Assembly (NCBI RefSeq): GCF_030286555.1
Contig: NZ_JASVWF010000005.1
Location: 310,001-374,000 of the forward strand
Length of the DNA: 64,000 nt
DNA from: Actinomycetospora termitidis
Lineage (GTDB): Bacteria > Actinomycetota > Actinomycetes > Mycobacteriales > Pseudonocardiaceae
Reading direction: 5' to 3'
The notes under the pieces are model-generated. The model worked only from the letters and a program-made list of their open reading frames with translations. It was not told the origin of the DNA and made no database searches. Position numbers and translations under genes: made by a program. Positions 35,040 through 43,661 of this stretch are shown here, piece by piece. Position 1 is the first letter of the stretch. Each line of letters starts with the position of its first letter.

Positions 35040-36536
35040 TCAGGAGTACTTGAGCGACCCGTCGTCGAGATCGGCCGCGGGCAGCGTGTGCCGCTCCTCG
35101 GCGAACTCGTGCATGTGGGTCCACGGGGCGCGGTCGCCCTGCTTGAACATCCGGTCCTGCGAGCGCATGACGTACCCGGGGTTGAAGTTCTCCGGGTCCG
35201 ACCAGGGCCGCAACTCCACGTCCGGGCCGGCCACCGGGGTCACCGAGCGCACCCCGAGCGAGTCCATGTGCTGCATCAGCCGCAGGACGAGGTCGGAGAT
35301 GAGGTCCGCCCGCAGCGTCCACGAGTGCCGGAAGTAGCCGAACACGAACGCCATGTTCGGGACGCCGTCGATCATGATCCCGCGCCACGTGACCCGCTCG
35401 GAGAAGTCCACCGGCTCGCCGTCGACGGAGAACTCGACGTCGCCGAAGCAGGACAGGTTGAACCCGGTGGCCGTCACGATGATGTCGGCCTCGAGCTCCT
35501 CCCCCGAGGACAGGCGGATGCCGGTCTCGGTGAACGTCTCGATCGAGTCGGTGACGACGGAGGAGCGCCCCTCCTTGATCGTCGCGAACATGTCGCCGTC
35601 GGGCAGCAGCGCGATCCGCTGCTGCCAGGGGCGGTAGGCCGGGTTGAAGTGCTTCTCGATGTCGAAGCCCTCGGGGAGGTGCGGTCGCATCTCGTCGAGC
35701 AGGTATTGCCGCGCCGCCTCCGGTTCCTCCGCGGACAGCCGGGTCAGCTCGTTGAACTGCTCGATGTAGGTGCGGCGGAGGATCTCGTAGGTCCACTCCT
35801 CCGGGATGTCCAGCGCCCGCAGCTGGATCGCGAGCTCGTGGGTCTTCGGGGCCGCGATCATGAACGTGGGCGTGCGCTGCAGCATCGTCACGTGCTCGGC
35901 GGTCTCGGCCATGGCCGGCACGACGGTGGCCGCGGTGGCCCCGGAGCCGATGACGACGACCTTCTTGCCCGTCCAGTCCAGGTCCTCGGGCCAGCTCTGC
36001 GGGTGCAGCACCGGGCCCGTGAAGCGCTCCCGGCCGGGGAACTCGGGGGTGTAGGGCTCGTCGTGCTTGTAGTAGCCCTGGCACATCCAGAGGAAGTTGC
36101 AGGTCAGCCGCACGTCCTCGCCGGTGTCCTCGCGGCGGACGTCCACGGTCCAGCGGGCGTCGTCGGAGGACCAGCTCGTGGCGACCACCCGGTGCTGGTA
36201 GCGGATCGCCTCCTTGAGGTGGTCCTCCTCGATGACCTCGTCGAGGTAGTTGAGGATCTCCCCGGACGACGCGATCGACGGCCCGCGCCACGGCTTGTGC
36301 CGGTAGCCGTAGGTGAACAGGTCGGAGTCCGAGCGGGCGCCGGGGTACCGGTGGGTCCACCACGTGCCGCCGCGGTCGGGGTGGGTGTCGAGGATGAGGA
36401 AGCTGCGGTCGGGGAAGGTCTCGCGCAGGTGGTGTCCGGCGCCGATGCCGGCGACGCCGGCCCCGACGACGAGGACGTCGACGTGCTCCACCCCACCGGC
36501 CTCGGTGGGTTCCGGACGGGTCTCGGTGACGGTCAT
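35040..36536 (-). CDS. Flavin-containing monooxygenase, Baeyer-Villiger type
   Basis: A class B flavoprotein monooxygenase of about 498 residues. It has the FAD-binding Rossmann motif (VLVVGAGVAGIGAG), the Baeyer-Villiger fingerprint FxGxxxHxxxW as FTGPVLHPQSW, and the NADPH site VVVIGSGATAATVVP. It oxidises ketones or heteroatoms with NADPH and O2. The ATG at 36536 has GGAGGG nine bases upstream; the ATG at 36545 overlaps the esterase stop (ATGA) but has its SD too close. The adjacent esterase gene suggests one route: ketone to ester, then ester cleavage. Confidence 0.9.
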   Translation of the reverse strand: MTVTETRPEPTEAGGVEHVDVLVVGAGVAGIGAGHHLRETFPDRSFLILDTHPDRGGTWWTHRYPGARSDSDLFTYGYRHKPWRGPSIASSGEILNYLDEVIEEDHLKEAIRYQHRVVATSWSSDDARWTVDVRREDTGEDVRLTCNFLWMCQGYYKHDEPYTPEFPGRERFTGPVLHPQSWPEDLDWTGKKVVVIGSGATAATVVPAMAETAEHVTMLQRTPTFMIAAPKTHELAIQLRALDIPEEWTYEILRRTYIEQFNELTRLSAEEPEAARQYLLDEMRPHLPEGFDIEKHFNPAYRPWQQRIALLPDGDMFATIKEGRSSVVTDSIETFTETGIRLSSGEELEADIIVTATGFNLSCFGDVEFSVDGEPVDFSERVTWRGIMIDGVPNMAFVFGYFRHSWTLRADLISDLVLRLMQHMDSLGVRSVTPVAGPDVELRPWSDPENFNPGYVMRSQDRMFKQGDRAPWTHMHEFAEERHTLPAADLDDGSLKYS

Positions 36537-36541
36537 GGTGC

Positions 36542-37474
36542 TCATCCCTCCAGGGCGGGTCGCAGGGCCGCGACGGCGTCGTCGACCAGCCGGGCGCCCG
36601 ACGGCGTGGCGCCGAGGGTCCAGAGGAAGCCGTGGATCATGCCGTCGTAGCGGGTGGACGTGACGGAGACGCCGGCCGCGCGCATCGACTCGGCGTAGGC
36701 CTCGCCCTCGTCGCGCAGCGGGTCGAACTCGGCGGTCGCAACGAAGGCGGGCGGCAGGTTGCCGAAGTCGGTGGCCCGGGCCGGGAAGACGGTCTGGTCC
36801 TTCTCCGGATCGGTGGCGCCGAGGTAGTGCGCCCAGAACCACTGCATCGTCGCGCGCTGGAGGAGGTAGCCCTCGCCGTTCTCGGAGTGCGACGGCGTCG
36901 TGAAGGCGAAGTCGGTCACCGGGTAGATCAGCAGCTGGAAGGCGATGGCCGGGCCGCCGTGATCACGCGCGTGCAGCGACACCGCCGCGGCGAGGTGGCC
37001 GCCCGCGGAGTCGCCGCCGACCGCGAGGCGGGAGGCGTCGGCGCCGAGTTCCTCGGCGTGCTCGGCGACCCACTGCGTCGCGGCGTAGCAGTCCTCGAAC
37101 GCCGCGGGCTGGCGGTGCTCCGGGGCGAGGCGGTAGTCCACCGAGACGACCACGACGTCGGCGGCGTTCGCGATGCTGCGGCAGGGCCGGTCGACCGTCT
37201 CGAGGTCGCCGATCACCCAGCCCCCGCCGTGGAAGTACAGCAGCACGCCGCGGGTCTTCTGACCGTGCGGGACGTAGATGCGCACCGGGATGTCGCCGGC
37301 CGGGCCCGGGATCGCGCGGTCGGAGACCGTCCCGACCTCCTCCGCGGGCGGCTGCAGGTCCAGGAAGGCGGAGGTCGCGAGGCGGGCCTGCGGGACCGTC
37401 ATGCTCTCGAAGGGCGGACTGCCCTGGGCGGCCATCGCTTCGAGCAGGGCCTGGGCCTCGGGGTGCAGCGGCAC
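36542..37474 (-). CDS. Hormone-sensitive-lipase family esterase
   Basis: A 310-residue alpha/beta hydrolase of the HSL (GDSAG) class. YFHGGGWVIGD is the oxyanion HGGG, VGGDSAGGHLAAA holds the nucleophile Ser, EFDPLRDEGEAYA the catalytic Asp and DGMIHGF the His. It hydrolyses short acyl esters. The GTG at 37474 has GAGGAGA seven bases upstream. It lies just upstream of the monooxygenase and overlaps its start, so the two are co-translated; this fits degradation of a ketone or steroid-like substrate. Confidence 0.9.
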   Translation of the reverse strand: MPLHPEAQALLEAMAAQGSPPFESMTVPQARLATSAFLDLQPPAEEVGTVSDRAIPGPAGDIPVRIYVPHGQKTRGVLLYFHGGGWVIGDLETVDRPCRSIANAADVVVVSVDYRLAPEHRQPAAFEDCYAATQWVAEHAEELGADASRLAVGGDSAGGHLAAAVSLHARDHGGPAIAFQLLIYPVTDFAFTTPSHSENGEGYLLQRATMQWFWAHYLGATDPEKDQTVFPARATDFGNLPPAFVATAEFDPLRDEGEAYAESMRAAGVSVTSTRYDGMIHGFLWTLGATPSGARLVDDAVAALRPALEG

Positions 37475-37627
37475 GGGGGGTCTCCTCGCGGTCGAGATCG
37501 GGCCTCCCACCGTGACCCCGACCACACCTGCCGCGCATCGTCCCGTGGGGACGATTCCCGGACGCTGGTTTGTCCGCGACCCGGGGGTTACGGTCCTGGG
37601 TGGCGGCTGTCACAGGGTGGTGATCGC

Positions 37628-38905
37628 GTGCGGGAGCGCAACGGGACGCTCGTGCGCCCGGACGTGGGGGCTCCGGACCGCCGCGTGGCCACGGTGGCGT
37701 CGGCGCTGGCCCGGCACCGCGAGGAGATCAGCGAGGCCATCCGCGACCTGCTGGCCTCGCGCATCGACGAGCTCCGTGGCGACCCCGCCCTGATCGACCT
37801 GCTCGGGGCGAGCGTCGAGGGCAACGTCGAGACGATCCTGCACGTGCTGGCCCACGACCTGCCGCCGCGCGGGGTGGAGCCGCCCCCGGCCGCGGTGGAG
37901 TACGCCCGCCGGCTCGCGCAGCGCGGCGTCCCGGTGAACGCCCTCGTGCGGGCGTACCGGCTCGGCCAGGCCCACCTCATGGAGTGGGCGTTCTCGTGCC
38001 TGGACCAGGTCGGGGTCGGGCCGGACGACGTCGCGGCCGTGTCCCAGCACGTCGTCCTGACCGTGTTCGAGTACGTCGACCACGTGTCCCAGCACGTGGT
38101 GGCGGTGTACGAGGCCGAGCGCGACCGCTGGCTGGAGAACCGGCACGCGATCCGGGTCGCGCGGATCCGGGACGTCCTGGACCGGCGGGCCCCGGCCGGG
38201 CCGGACGAACGGCTCGCCGTCGAGAACGTCCTCAACTACCGCTTCGGACCCGTGCACCTCGGCGCCGTGCTCTGGCTCGACGAGCCCCCGACGGCGGGTC
38301 CCGGCCTGGTCGTGCTGGAGCGGTGCGCGGACGCTCTCGCAGGAGCGCTCGGGGCGAGCGGGCGGGCTCTCGTCGTGCCGTGGGACACCGAGAGCGCGTG
38401 GGTGTGGCTACCCGGTGTCGAGCACGTGTCGCGGGAGGCGGTGACCGCCGCCGTCGGGCGCGGGGGCGAGCCCGTGCGGGTCGCCTGCGGGGCGCCGGCC
38501 GACGGCGTGGAGGGCTTCCGGACGACGCACGAGCAGGCGTTGCGGGCGCGGGCCGTGACCCTCGCGGCCGGGGAGGTCGCGCCGGCGGTGACGCTGTTCG
38601 ACGAGGTCGGCGCGGTCGCGCTGCTGTGCGCGGATCTCGACGCCGCCACCGCCTGGGTGCGCCGGGTGCTGGGGCCGCTGGCGGAGCCGGGTCCGACCTG
38701 CGAGCGGCTGCGCGACACGTTGCAGGTCTTCCTCGCGACGGGCGGGAGCAACGCCGCGACCGCGACCCGGCTCGGGGTGCACCCCTCGACCGTCAAGTAC
38801 CGCGTCCGCCGGGCGAAGGAGGTCCGCGGGCGGCCGGTCGAGAGCGACCGGCTCGACGTCGAGCTCGCCCTGCTGGCCTGCGCCTGGCTGGGCGCCGGGC
38901 GCTGA
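37628..38905 (+). CDS. PucR-family transcriptional regulator
   Basis: A 425-residue regulator. The N-terminal helical sensor (RsbRD-type, about 20-180) carries NALVRAYRLGQAHLMEWAF. A GGDEF-like mid-domain follows and the C-terminal PucR helix-turn-helix is LQVFLATGGSNAATATRLGV, then HPSTVKYRVRRAKEV. It is divergent from the esterase-monooxygenase pair (153-base gap), so it is a likely regulator of it. The GTG at 37628 has AGGG about ten bases upstream. Confidence 0.85.
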   Translation: MRERNGTLVRPDVGAPDRRVATVASALARHREEISEAIRDLLASRIDELRGDPALIDLLGASVEGNVETILHVLAHDLPPRGVEPPPAAVEYARRLAQRGVPVNALVRAYRLGQAHLMEWAFSCLDQVGVGPDDVAAVSQHVVLTVFEYVDHVSQHVVAVYEAERDRWLENRHAIRVARIRDVLDRRAPAGPDERLAVENVLNYRFGPVHLGAVLWLDEPPTAGPGLVVLERCADALAGALGASGRALVVPWDTESAWVWLPGVEHVSREAVTAAVGRGGEPVRVACGAPADGVEGFRTTHEQALRARAVTLAAGEVAPAVTLFDEVGAVALLCADLDAATAWVRRVLGPLAEPGPTCERLRDTLQVFLATGGSNAATATRLGVHPSTVKYRVRRAKEVRGRPVESDRLDVELALLACAWLGAGR

Positions 38906-38921
38906 GCCCGCGTCCTCCGTT

Positions 38922-38988
38922 CAAGATCATCGGAACGTGGGAGATCTGGACGCCCAGCATCCAGATCCCCCACGTTCCGATGATCTTG
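38922..38988. repeat. Inverted repeat family B, copy 1
   Basis: Arms of 29 bases at 38922-38950 (CAAGATCATCGGAACGTGGG and 9 more) and 38960-38988, with one mismatch and a 9-base loop. It lies between the convergent ends of the PucR gene (38905) and the AbiEi/DUF559 gene (38998), where it could end both transcripts. Confidence 0.85.
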
Positions 38989-38997
38989 CCAGGGGAC

Positions 38998-39888
38998 TCA
39001 GCGGGCGAGTCGGTGCGCCAGGGTCCGACGAATCTGCTCGACCACCTTGTCCGGGTGCTCCTCGAGTTCCTTCCAGGCGACCTCGGCGACGACCCAGCCG
39101 TCGGCCACCAGTGCGCGCGTCCGTGCACGCCGGTCGATGAAGCGCTCCGGATCGGAGTGGAAGGCCCAGCCGTCGACCTCGAGGGCGAACCTCGCACCCT
39201 CGAACGCGATGTCGATGACGGCTTCCCGACCGTCGGACAGCATGACGGCCAGGTTCACCGCCCACCCGCTGATGCCCGCGTCCCGCAGCAGGGCGATCAT
39301 CACCCGCTCGGCCTTCGACGCGGCCCGGTCCGCGGCCTGCACCAGGAGTTCATGGGCAGCCGCCGACCCGCGCCGTCCGAGATGACGGGACTGCATCGCC
39401 CGCAGCTCGTCGAGAGTGACGGTCCGCTGCTGCAGCGCGCGGTCGAGAAAGGCCTGGCCGCCTCTCCCCAGCGCCACGGCCGCATCGAGGACCGTCAGAG
39501 CCCGACTCGTCACCCAGAGCCCGCGGTGCTGCACCCGGTCGCCACGCAGGTCCCGGTGCACCACGGAGAACCCGGACGGCCGCGAGCGTGAGTTCCCGGG
39601 CGGCAACGCCACGACGATCGGGTGCGGGTTCACGACCCCGAGCCCCAGCCACCAGGCTGCCGACACCCCGATCAACGCCCCGACGGGGCGGACCCACTCG
39701 GCAGCGATGCGGACCCGGGCCGCCGCGGTCCAGGGCCATGCCGTCACGAAGTAGACCCCGGGTGCGCGACGGATCCACTCGCCGCTCGCGACCTTGCGTG
39801 CGATCTGGTCGTCACTCATCCCGCACCGCCTGGCCTGCGTACGGGAGATGACGCCGTCGTGGGATGCGATGAACTCGTCGACCTTCAC
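38998..39888 (-). CDS. AbiEi-like/DUF559 putative endonuclease-domain protein
   Basis: A 296-residue protein with two parts. The N-terminal part (about 1-60) is like the AbiEi antitoxin winged helix: HDGVISRTQARRCGMSDDQIARKVASGEW. The C-terminal part (about 200-296) is DUF559, of the Vsr/PD-(D/E)XK-like fold: AVIDIAFEGARFALEVDGWAFHSD, then ARTRALVADGWVVAEVAW. Such solitary proteins are abundant and uncharacterised in actinobacteria; no AbiEii toxin gene is next to it. The GTG at 39888 starts MKVDEFIASHDGV. Large inverted repeats of one family flank the gene (38922 and 39933). Confidence 0.75.
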   Translation of the reverse strand: MKVDEFIASHDGVISRTQARRCGMSDDQIARKVASGEWIRRAPGVYFVTAWPWTAAARVRIAAEWVRPVGALIGVSAAWWLGLGVVNPHPIVVALPPGNSRSRPSGFSVVHRDLRGDRVQHRGLWVTSRALTVLDAAVALGRGGQAFLDRALQQRTVTLDELRAMQSRHLGRRGSAAAHELLVQAADRAASKAERVMIALLRDAGISGWAVNLAVMLSDGREAVIDIAFEGARFALEVDGWAFHSDPERFIDRRARTRALVADGWVVAEVAWKELEEHPDKVVEQIRRTLAHRLAR

Positions 39889-39932
39889 ATGGGCTCGGAG
39901 TGTCGGCGGCGCCGATCGGTTCCGACCATTTT

Positions 39933-39999
39933 CAAGATCGCCGAAACGTGGCGGATCCGATGGCCCCGCGTCCGGATCCTCCACGTTCCGATGATCTTG
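39933..39999. repeat. Inverted repeat family B, copy 2
   Basis: Arms at 39933-39960 and 39971-39999 with several mismatches. The right arm's complement, CAAGATCATCGGAACGTGGA, matches copy 1 in its first 19 bases. It lies between the divergent starts of the AbiEi/DUF559 gene (39888) and the acyl-CoA dehydrogenase gene (40052). Confidence 0.8.
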
Positions 40000-40051
40000 G
40001 TCGAGTGGATCGGGACGCGACACACGGCGGGCGCGTGCGAGGCTGGTGGTC

Positions 40052-41800
40052 GTGAGCGACTCCCGCATCCTCTCGCGCCAGGACCTCGACTTCCTGCTCC
40101 ACGACTGGCTCCGCGTCGAGGACCTGCTGGCCCGCCCGGCCTTCGCCGAGCACGACCGGGACACCCTCGACGCGATCCTCGAGCTCGCCGAGCAGATCGC
40201 CACCGAGCGCTTCGAACCGCACAACCGGACCGCCGACGAGGCCGAGCCGCACCTCGACGCCGACGGCCACGTGGTCCTCGTCGACGGGGTCCGGGAGGCG
40301 ATCGCGGCCTTCGCCGAGGCGGGTTTCGTCGGCGCGTCGGTCCCCGTCGAGCACGGTGGCACGGGTCTGCCGTTCACGGTCGCGCGCGCCGCGCTGGCGT
40401 GGTTCCAGGCCGCCAACATCGGCACGGCGTCCTACCCGTTCCTGACGACGGCCGCCGCCAACCTGCTCCTGACGCACGGGACGCCCGAGCAGGTCGACAC
40501 CTGGGTGCCCGCCATGCTCGACGGGCGGGTCTCCGGGACGATGTGCCTCTCCGAGCCGCAGGCCGGGTCGTCGCTGGCCGACATCACCACGCGCGCCGAG
40601 CCGCAGCCCGACGGCTCGTACCGGGTCATCGGCACGAAGATGTGGATCTCCGGCGGCGAGCACGAGCTGACGCCGAACATCCTCCACCTGGTCCTCGCGA
40701 AGGTCCCCGGCGGTCCGCCCGGGGTGAAGGGCATCAGCCTGTTCGCCGTCCCGCGCCTGCTCGCGGACGGCTCCCCCAACGACGTCGCACTGGCCGGGCT
40801 GAACCACAAGATGGGCTACCGCGGCACCGTCAACACCCTGCTGAACTTCGGCGAGAGCGGCGGCGCGGTCGGCCACCTCGTCGGCGGCGAGCACGGCGGC
40901 CTCGCGGCGATGTTCCACATGATGAACGAGGCCCGCGTCGGCGTCGGGATGGGCGCCGCCGCTCTCGGCGTCACGGGCTACCTGCACTCGCTGGAGTACG
41001 CCCGCACGCGCACCCAGGGCCGCGCGGTCGGAGGCCGCGACGTCACCAGCCCGATGATCCCGATCGCCGAGCACCCCGACGTCAAGCGGATGCTGCTCGC
41101 GCAGAAGTCCTACGCCGAGGCCGCGATGGCCCTGGGGCTGTACTGCTCGCGGCTGGTCGACGAGAAGGACACCCATCCCGACGACGAGGCCCGGGCGCGG
41201 GCCGCGCTGCTGCTCGACGTCCTGACCCCGATCGCGAAGAGCTGGCCGTCGCAGTGGTGCGTGACGGCCAACGACCTCGCGATCCAGGTCCTCGGCGGGT
41301 CCGGCTACACGCGGGACTTCCCGCTCGAGCAGTTCTACCGGGACAACCGCCTCAACCCGATCCACGAGGGCACCCACGGCATCCAGGCGATCGACCTGCT
41401 CGGGCGCAAGGCCGTCATGCGCGGCGGAGCCGGTCTCGAGCTCCTGACGACGACGGTGCGCGAGACCATTGCCCGCGCCGACGCGCTCCCCGAGGAGGCC
41501 GCCGCCCTCGAGGCCGCCGTGGTGCGCGTCGAGAAGACGACCGCCACCCTGCACGCGACCGGCGACCCCGATGTGACCCTCGCGAACGCGAGCATCTACC
41601 TCGAGGCCGTCGGCCACGTCGTCGCGGCGTGGATCTGGCTGGAGCAGCTGCTCGCGCTCGGCGACCGCGACGACACCTTCGCCGTCGGCAAGCGAGCGGC
41701 GTCGCGCTACTTCTTCCGCTACGAGCTCCCGCGGACGGGGCCGCAGTTCGACCTGCTGGACTCGCTCGACACCACCACGCTCGACTTCTCGGTGGGCTGA
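40052..41800 (+). CDS. Acyl-CoA dehydrogenase, FadE5/DmdC-like
   Basis: A 582-residue FAD-linked dehydrogenase, longer than classic ACADs because of an extra N-terminal segment and a C-terminal domain, as in FadE5 and DmdC. MCLSEPQAGSSLADITTRA and KMWISGGEHEL are the FAD and substrate loops, and the likely base is E439 in PIHEGTHGIQAIDLLGRK. It introduces the 2,3 double bond in acyl-CoA. The GTG at 40052 (MSDSRILSRQDL) has GAGG nine bases upstream; a GTG at 40046 is possible. Confidence 0.92.
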   Translation: MSDSRILSRQDLDFLLHDWLRVEDLLARPAFAEHDRDTLDAILELAEQIATERFEPHNRTADEAEPHLDADGHVVLVDGVREAIAAFAEAGFVGASVPVEHGGTGLPFTVARAALAWFQAANIGTASYPFLTTAAANLLLTHGTPEQVDTWVPAMLDGRVSGTMCLSEPQAGSSLADITTRAEPQPDGSYRVIGTKMWISGGEHELTPNILHLVLAKVPGGPPGVKGISLFAVPRLLADGSPNDVALAGLNHKMGYRGTVNTLLNFGESGGAVGHLVGGEHGGLAAMFHMMNEARVGVGMGAAALGVTGYLHSLEYARTRTQGRAVGGRDVTSPMIPIAEHPDVKRMLLAQKSYAEAAMALGLYCSRLVDEKDTHPDDEARARAALLLDVLTPIAKSWPSQWCVTANDLAIQVLGGSGYTRDFPLEQFYRDNRLNPIHEGTHGIQAIDLLGRKAVMRGGAGLELLTTTVRETIARADALPEEAAALEAAVVRVEKTTATLHATGDPDVTLANASIYLEAVGHVVAAWIWLEQLLALGDRDDTFAVGKRAASRYFFRYELPRTGPQFDLLDSLDTTTLDFSVG

Positions 41801-41826
41801 CGCGGACTGCGCGTCGGTCGGCGAGA

Positions 41827-42591
41827 TCAGTCCTGCGCGCCGACCGCGGGCGCGGTCCACAGGGCCCGCCCCATGATCAGCCCGAAGGCGAACATCAGGC
41901 CGAGCGTGATGAGGAAGCCGATCGGCCCCAGGTCGTGGGCGGCGACGAACAGCACGGTGGAGATCGTCGGCAGCGCCACGGCCCACCAGGGCAGCACCCG
42001 GCCCCGGGCCAGCCCCGCGGCGAGCAGCACCGGTCCGAGCGCGAACCCGACGATCATCGGGATCTGCCACCCGGCGGTCATGGCGGGCATCCCCAGCGCC
42101 TTCTCCGCGATCGCCATCGCGGCGTCCGGCCCGTACGCGGCCGCGATCTGCGCGTCGAACCAGTCCTCGGCGACGGAGCCGGAGAGGTTGGCGAAGCCGA
42201 GGAAGCCCAGCGCGCCGCCGAGCGCCGTCAGGACCCGGCCCCGTCGGGACGCGAGCGCGACGCCGGCGAGCAGCAGACCGACACCCAGGAACAGGAAGCC
42301 GTAGTGGAGGATCGTCGCCGCGATGTCGGCGCCCGCGGGATCGGCCCCGTAGGCGACGTACATGCCGCGCGGCTCGGGCTCACGCGACGGTGGGTCGAAG
42401 ATCGTGCTCACCACGGACAGCACGGCGCCCAGGGGAAACGTGATCGCGGCACCCCGACCGGCGAGGGCGTACACGCGGCCCGGAGGCGCTCCTGCGGGGC
42501 TGGTCGGACCTGACTCCGCGGCCAGGTGGCGGGGCGCGGTCGTGGCAGGCGGAGTGGCGGACGGAGTGGCGGAGGGGCTGGTGACGGTCAT
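41827..42591 (-). CDS. Predicted membrane protein, unknown function
   Basis: A 254-residue protein with a low-complexity Ser/Pro/Ala/Thr N-terminus (to about 35) and about six membrane helices, for example ILHYGFLFLGVGLLLAGVAL and PMIVGFALGPVLLAAGLARG. A conserved-looking extracytoplasmic loop (AEDWFDAQIAAAYGPDAAMA) lies between helices 3 and 4. I recognise no family with confidence. The ATG at 42591 has GGAG about ten bases upstream. Confidence 0.6.
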   Translation of the reverse strand: MTVTSPSATPSATPPATTAPRHLAAESGPTSPAGAPPGRVYALAGRGAAITFPLGAVLSVVSTIFDPPSREPEPRGMYVAYGADPAGADIAATILHYGFLFLGVGLLLAGVALASRRGRVLTALGGALGFLGFANLSGSVAEDWFDAQIAAAYGPDAAMAIAEKALGMPAMTAGWQIPMIVGFALGPVLLAAGLARGRVLPWWAVALPTISTVLFVAAHDLGPIGFLITLGLMFAFGLIMGRALWTAPAVGAQD

Positions 42592-42673
42592 GAGACTCAC
42601 GCTCCGGGGGTCGGTCGGCATCGACCGCACGAGCGTCGCGCAGGCCGCCGACGGCGTCCGTCCCGGTGACGAC

Positions 42674-42705
42674 GGTGGGAGTGTCGCGGTCGCGACACTC
42701 CCACC
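42674..42705. terminator. Perfect 15-base-arm palindrome, likely terminator or operator
   Basis: GGTGGGAGTGTCGCG and its exact complement are separated by GT. It lies between the stop of the TPR gene (42715) and the start of the membrane-protein gene (42591) on the same strand. There is no U tract, usual in high-G+C hosts, so the role could instead be an operator. Confidence 0.55.
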
Positions 42706-42714
42706 GGGTTCCGT

Positions 42715-43032
42715 CTAGCCGACGCCGAGCGCGGACGCGAGCCGCATCGGGCCCGCGGCCTCGTCGTGCCGGCTCTGGCGCTGCAGCGTCCGTCCCAGCA
42801 GGAGCTGGGCGTACCCGTCGTCGGGACGATCGGCCACGAGGCGGCGTGCCTGCTCCTCGGCCCGATGCAACTGCGCGGAGTGGAAGTACGCCCGCGCGAG
42901 CAGCGTGCGGGGCGCGGACGCCTCCGGCTCCTCGGCGACGAGCGGCTCGAGTTCGCGGGCGGCCTCGATCCAGCGGCCCAGCTCGGCGTGGAAGGTCGCG
43001 CGGTCCCACCGGCTCCCGATGGTCGCGGTCAT
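42715..43032 (-). CDS. Small TPR-repeat protein
   Basis: A 105-residue protein made of about two and a half tetratricopeptide-like repeats: RATFHAELGRWIEAARELEPL, then PRTLLARAYFHSAQLHRAEE, then AQLLLGRTLQRQSRHDEA. Such repeats give protein-protein contacts. AGGAG lies about eleven bases before the ATG at 43032. A 6-base inverted repeat lies just upstream. Confidence 0.75.
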   Translation of the reverse strand: MTATIGSRWDRATFHAELGRWIEAARELEPLVAEEPEASAPRTLLARAYFHSAQLHRAEEQARRLVADRPDDGYAQLLLGRTLQRQSRHDEAAGPMRLASALGVG

Positions 43033-43050
43033 GGGTCGATCAGCTCCTTC

Positions 43051-43066
43051 AGTTGAACTGTCAACT
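43051..43066. promoter_or_regulatory. Candidate operator upstream of the TPR gene
   Basis: AGTTGA and TCAACT form a perfect dyad around ACTG, 19-34 bases before the TPR start. The reverse strand also reads TTGACA and TTTGTAAG nearby, so the site may overlap a promoter. The style fits a TetR, MarR or PadR-type repressor; none is adjacent. Confidence 0.4.
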
Positions 43067-43096
43067 TACAAACCGGGCCGGACCACCGGGCATTCC

Positions 43097-43133
43097 CGGG
43101 CCCGCCACCTCGGAGGGCGGCGAGCCCGGGGAG
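43097..43133 (-). terminator. G/C-rich hairpin after the secreted-protein gene
   Basis: Just after the stop at 43139 the minus strand can fold CCCGGG...CGCC against GGCG...CCCGGG with a short loop around ctccga. No U tract follows. It is a plausible terminator for the leftward secreted-protein gene. Confidence 0.5.
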
Positions 43134-43138
43134 CCGGC

Positions 43139-43501
43139 TCAGTTCTGCGCGTCGACGCCGTTCGAGCAGCTCTTCGCGATCGAGGCGGAGTTGCCGTGGT
43201 CGACCGCGTGGCCGTCCAGCCCGAGCAGGTCGGAGACGATCGGGATCTCGCCGCCGGAGAGGACGGGCACCGACGCCGCGTTGTCCTGCACCGGCACCTG
43301 CACGCCGCCGCCGTTGACCGGGGTGTCGTTGCCGCAGACGTTGATCGGCGTGTTGGGCGCGGTGTCGGAGAGGTTGACCAGGCCCTTCTGGACGGTCGGG
43401 CCGTCGCCCGCGTCGTCCGAGGCGAACGCCAGACCCGTCGTCGAGACCAGACCGGTCCCGATCAGCGCGGTCGCGAGCACGGCCTTGCGCAGGAGCGCCA
43501 T
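43139..43501 (-). CDS. Small secreted protein with a weakly chaplin-like motif
   Basis: A 120-residue protein with a signal peptide: MALLRKAVLATALIGTGLV then a cleavage site after about residue 30 (AFAS). The mature chain is polar with two cysteines (INVCGND and AKSCSNG); the PINVCGN piece recalls the VNVCGN motif of chaplins, but the rest does not match that family. The ATG at 43501 has AAGGAA nine bases upstream and is preferred to a longer start. Possibly a cell-surface protein. Confidence 0.65.
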   Translation of the reverse strand: MALLRKAVLATALIGTGLVSTTGLAFASDDAGDGPTVQKGLVNLSDTAPNTPINVCGNDTPVNGGGVQVPVQDNAASVPVLSGGEIPIVSDLLGLDGHAVDHGNSASIAKSCSNGVDAQN

Positions 43502-43661
43502 GAGGAGAGTTCCTTCCGGGGGGAGCGGATCACCGACCACGAGTGTCGGTATTCGGGCGGTGAACTTTCCGGACGCATTCCCGGTCACGGTTTCCGACGC
43601 CTCGTCCGCCGATCGTGTGGTCCTCGCCGAACCGCGAGCCGACGGCCGCGACCACCGGCCC

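Noticed and set aside
43139-43501. Chaplin gene
   Set aside because: Only a short CGN motif fits; length, hydrophobic pattern and second cysteine position do not match chaplins.
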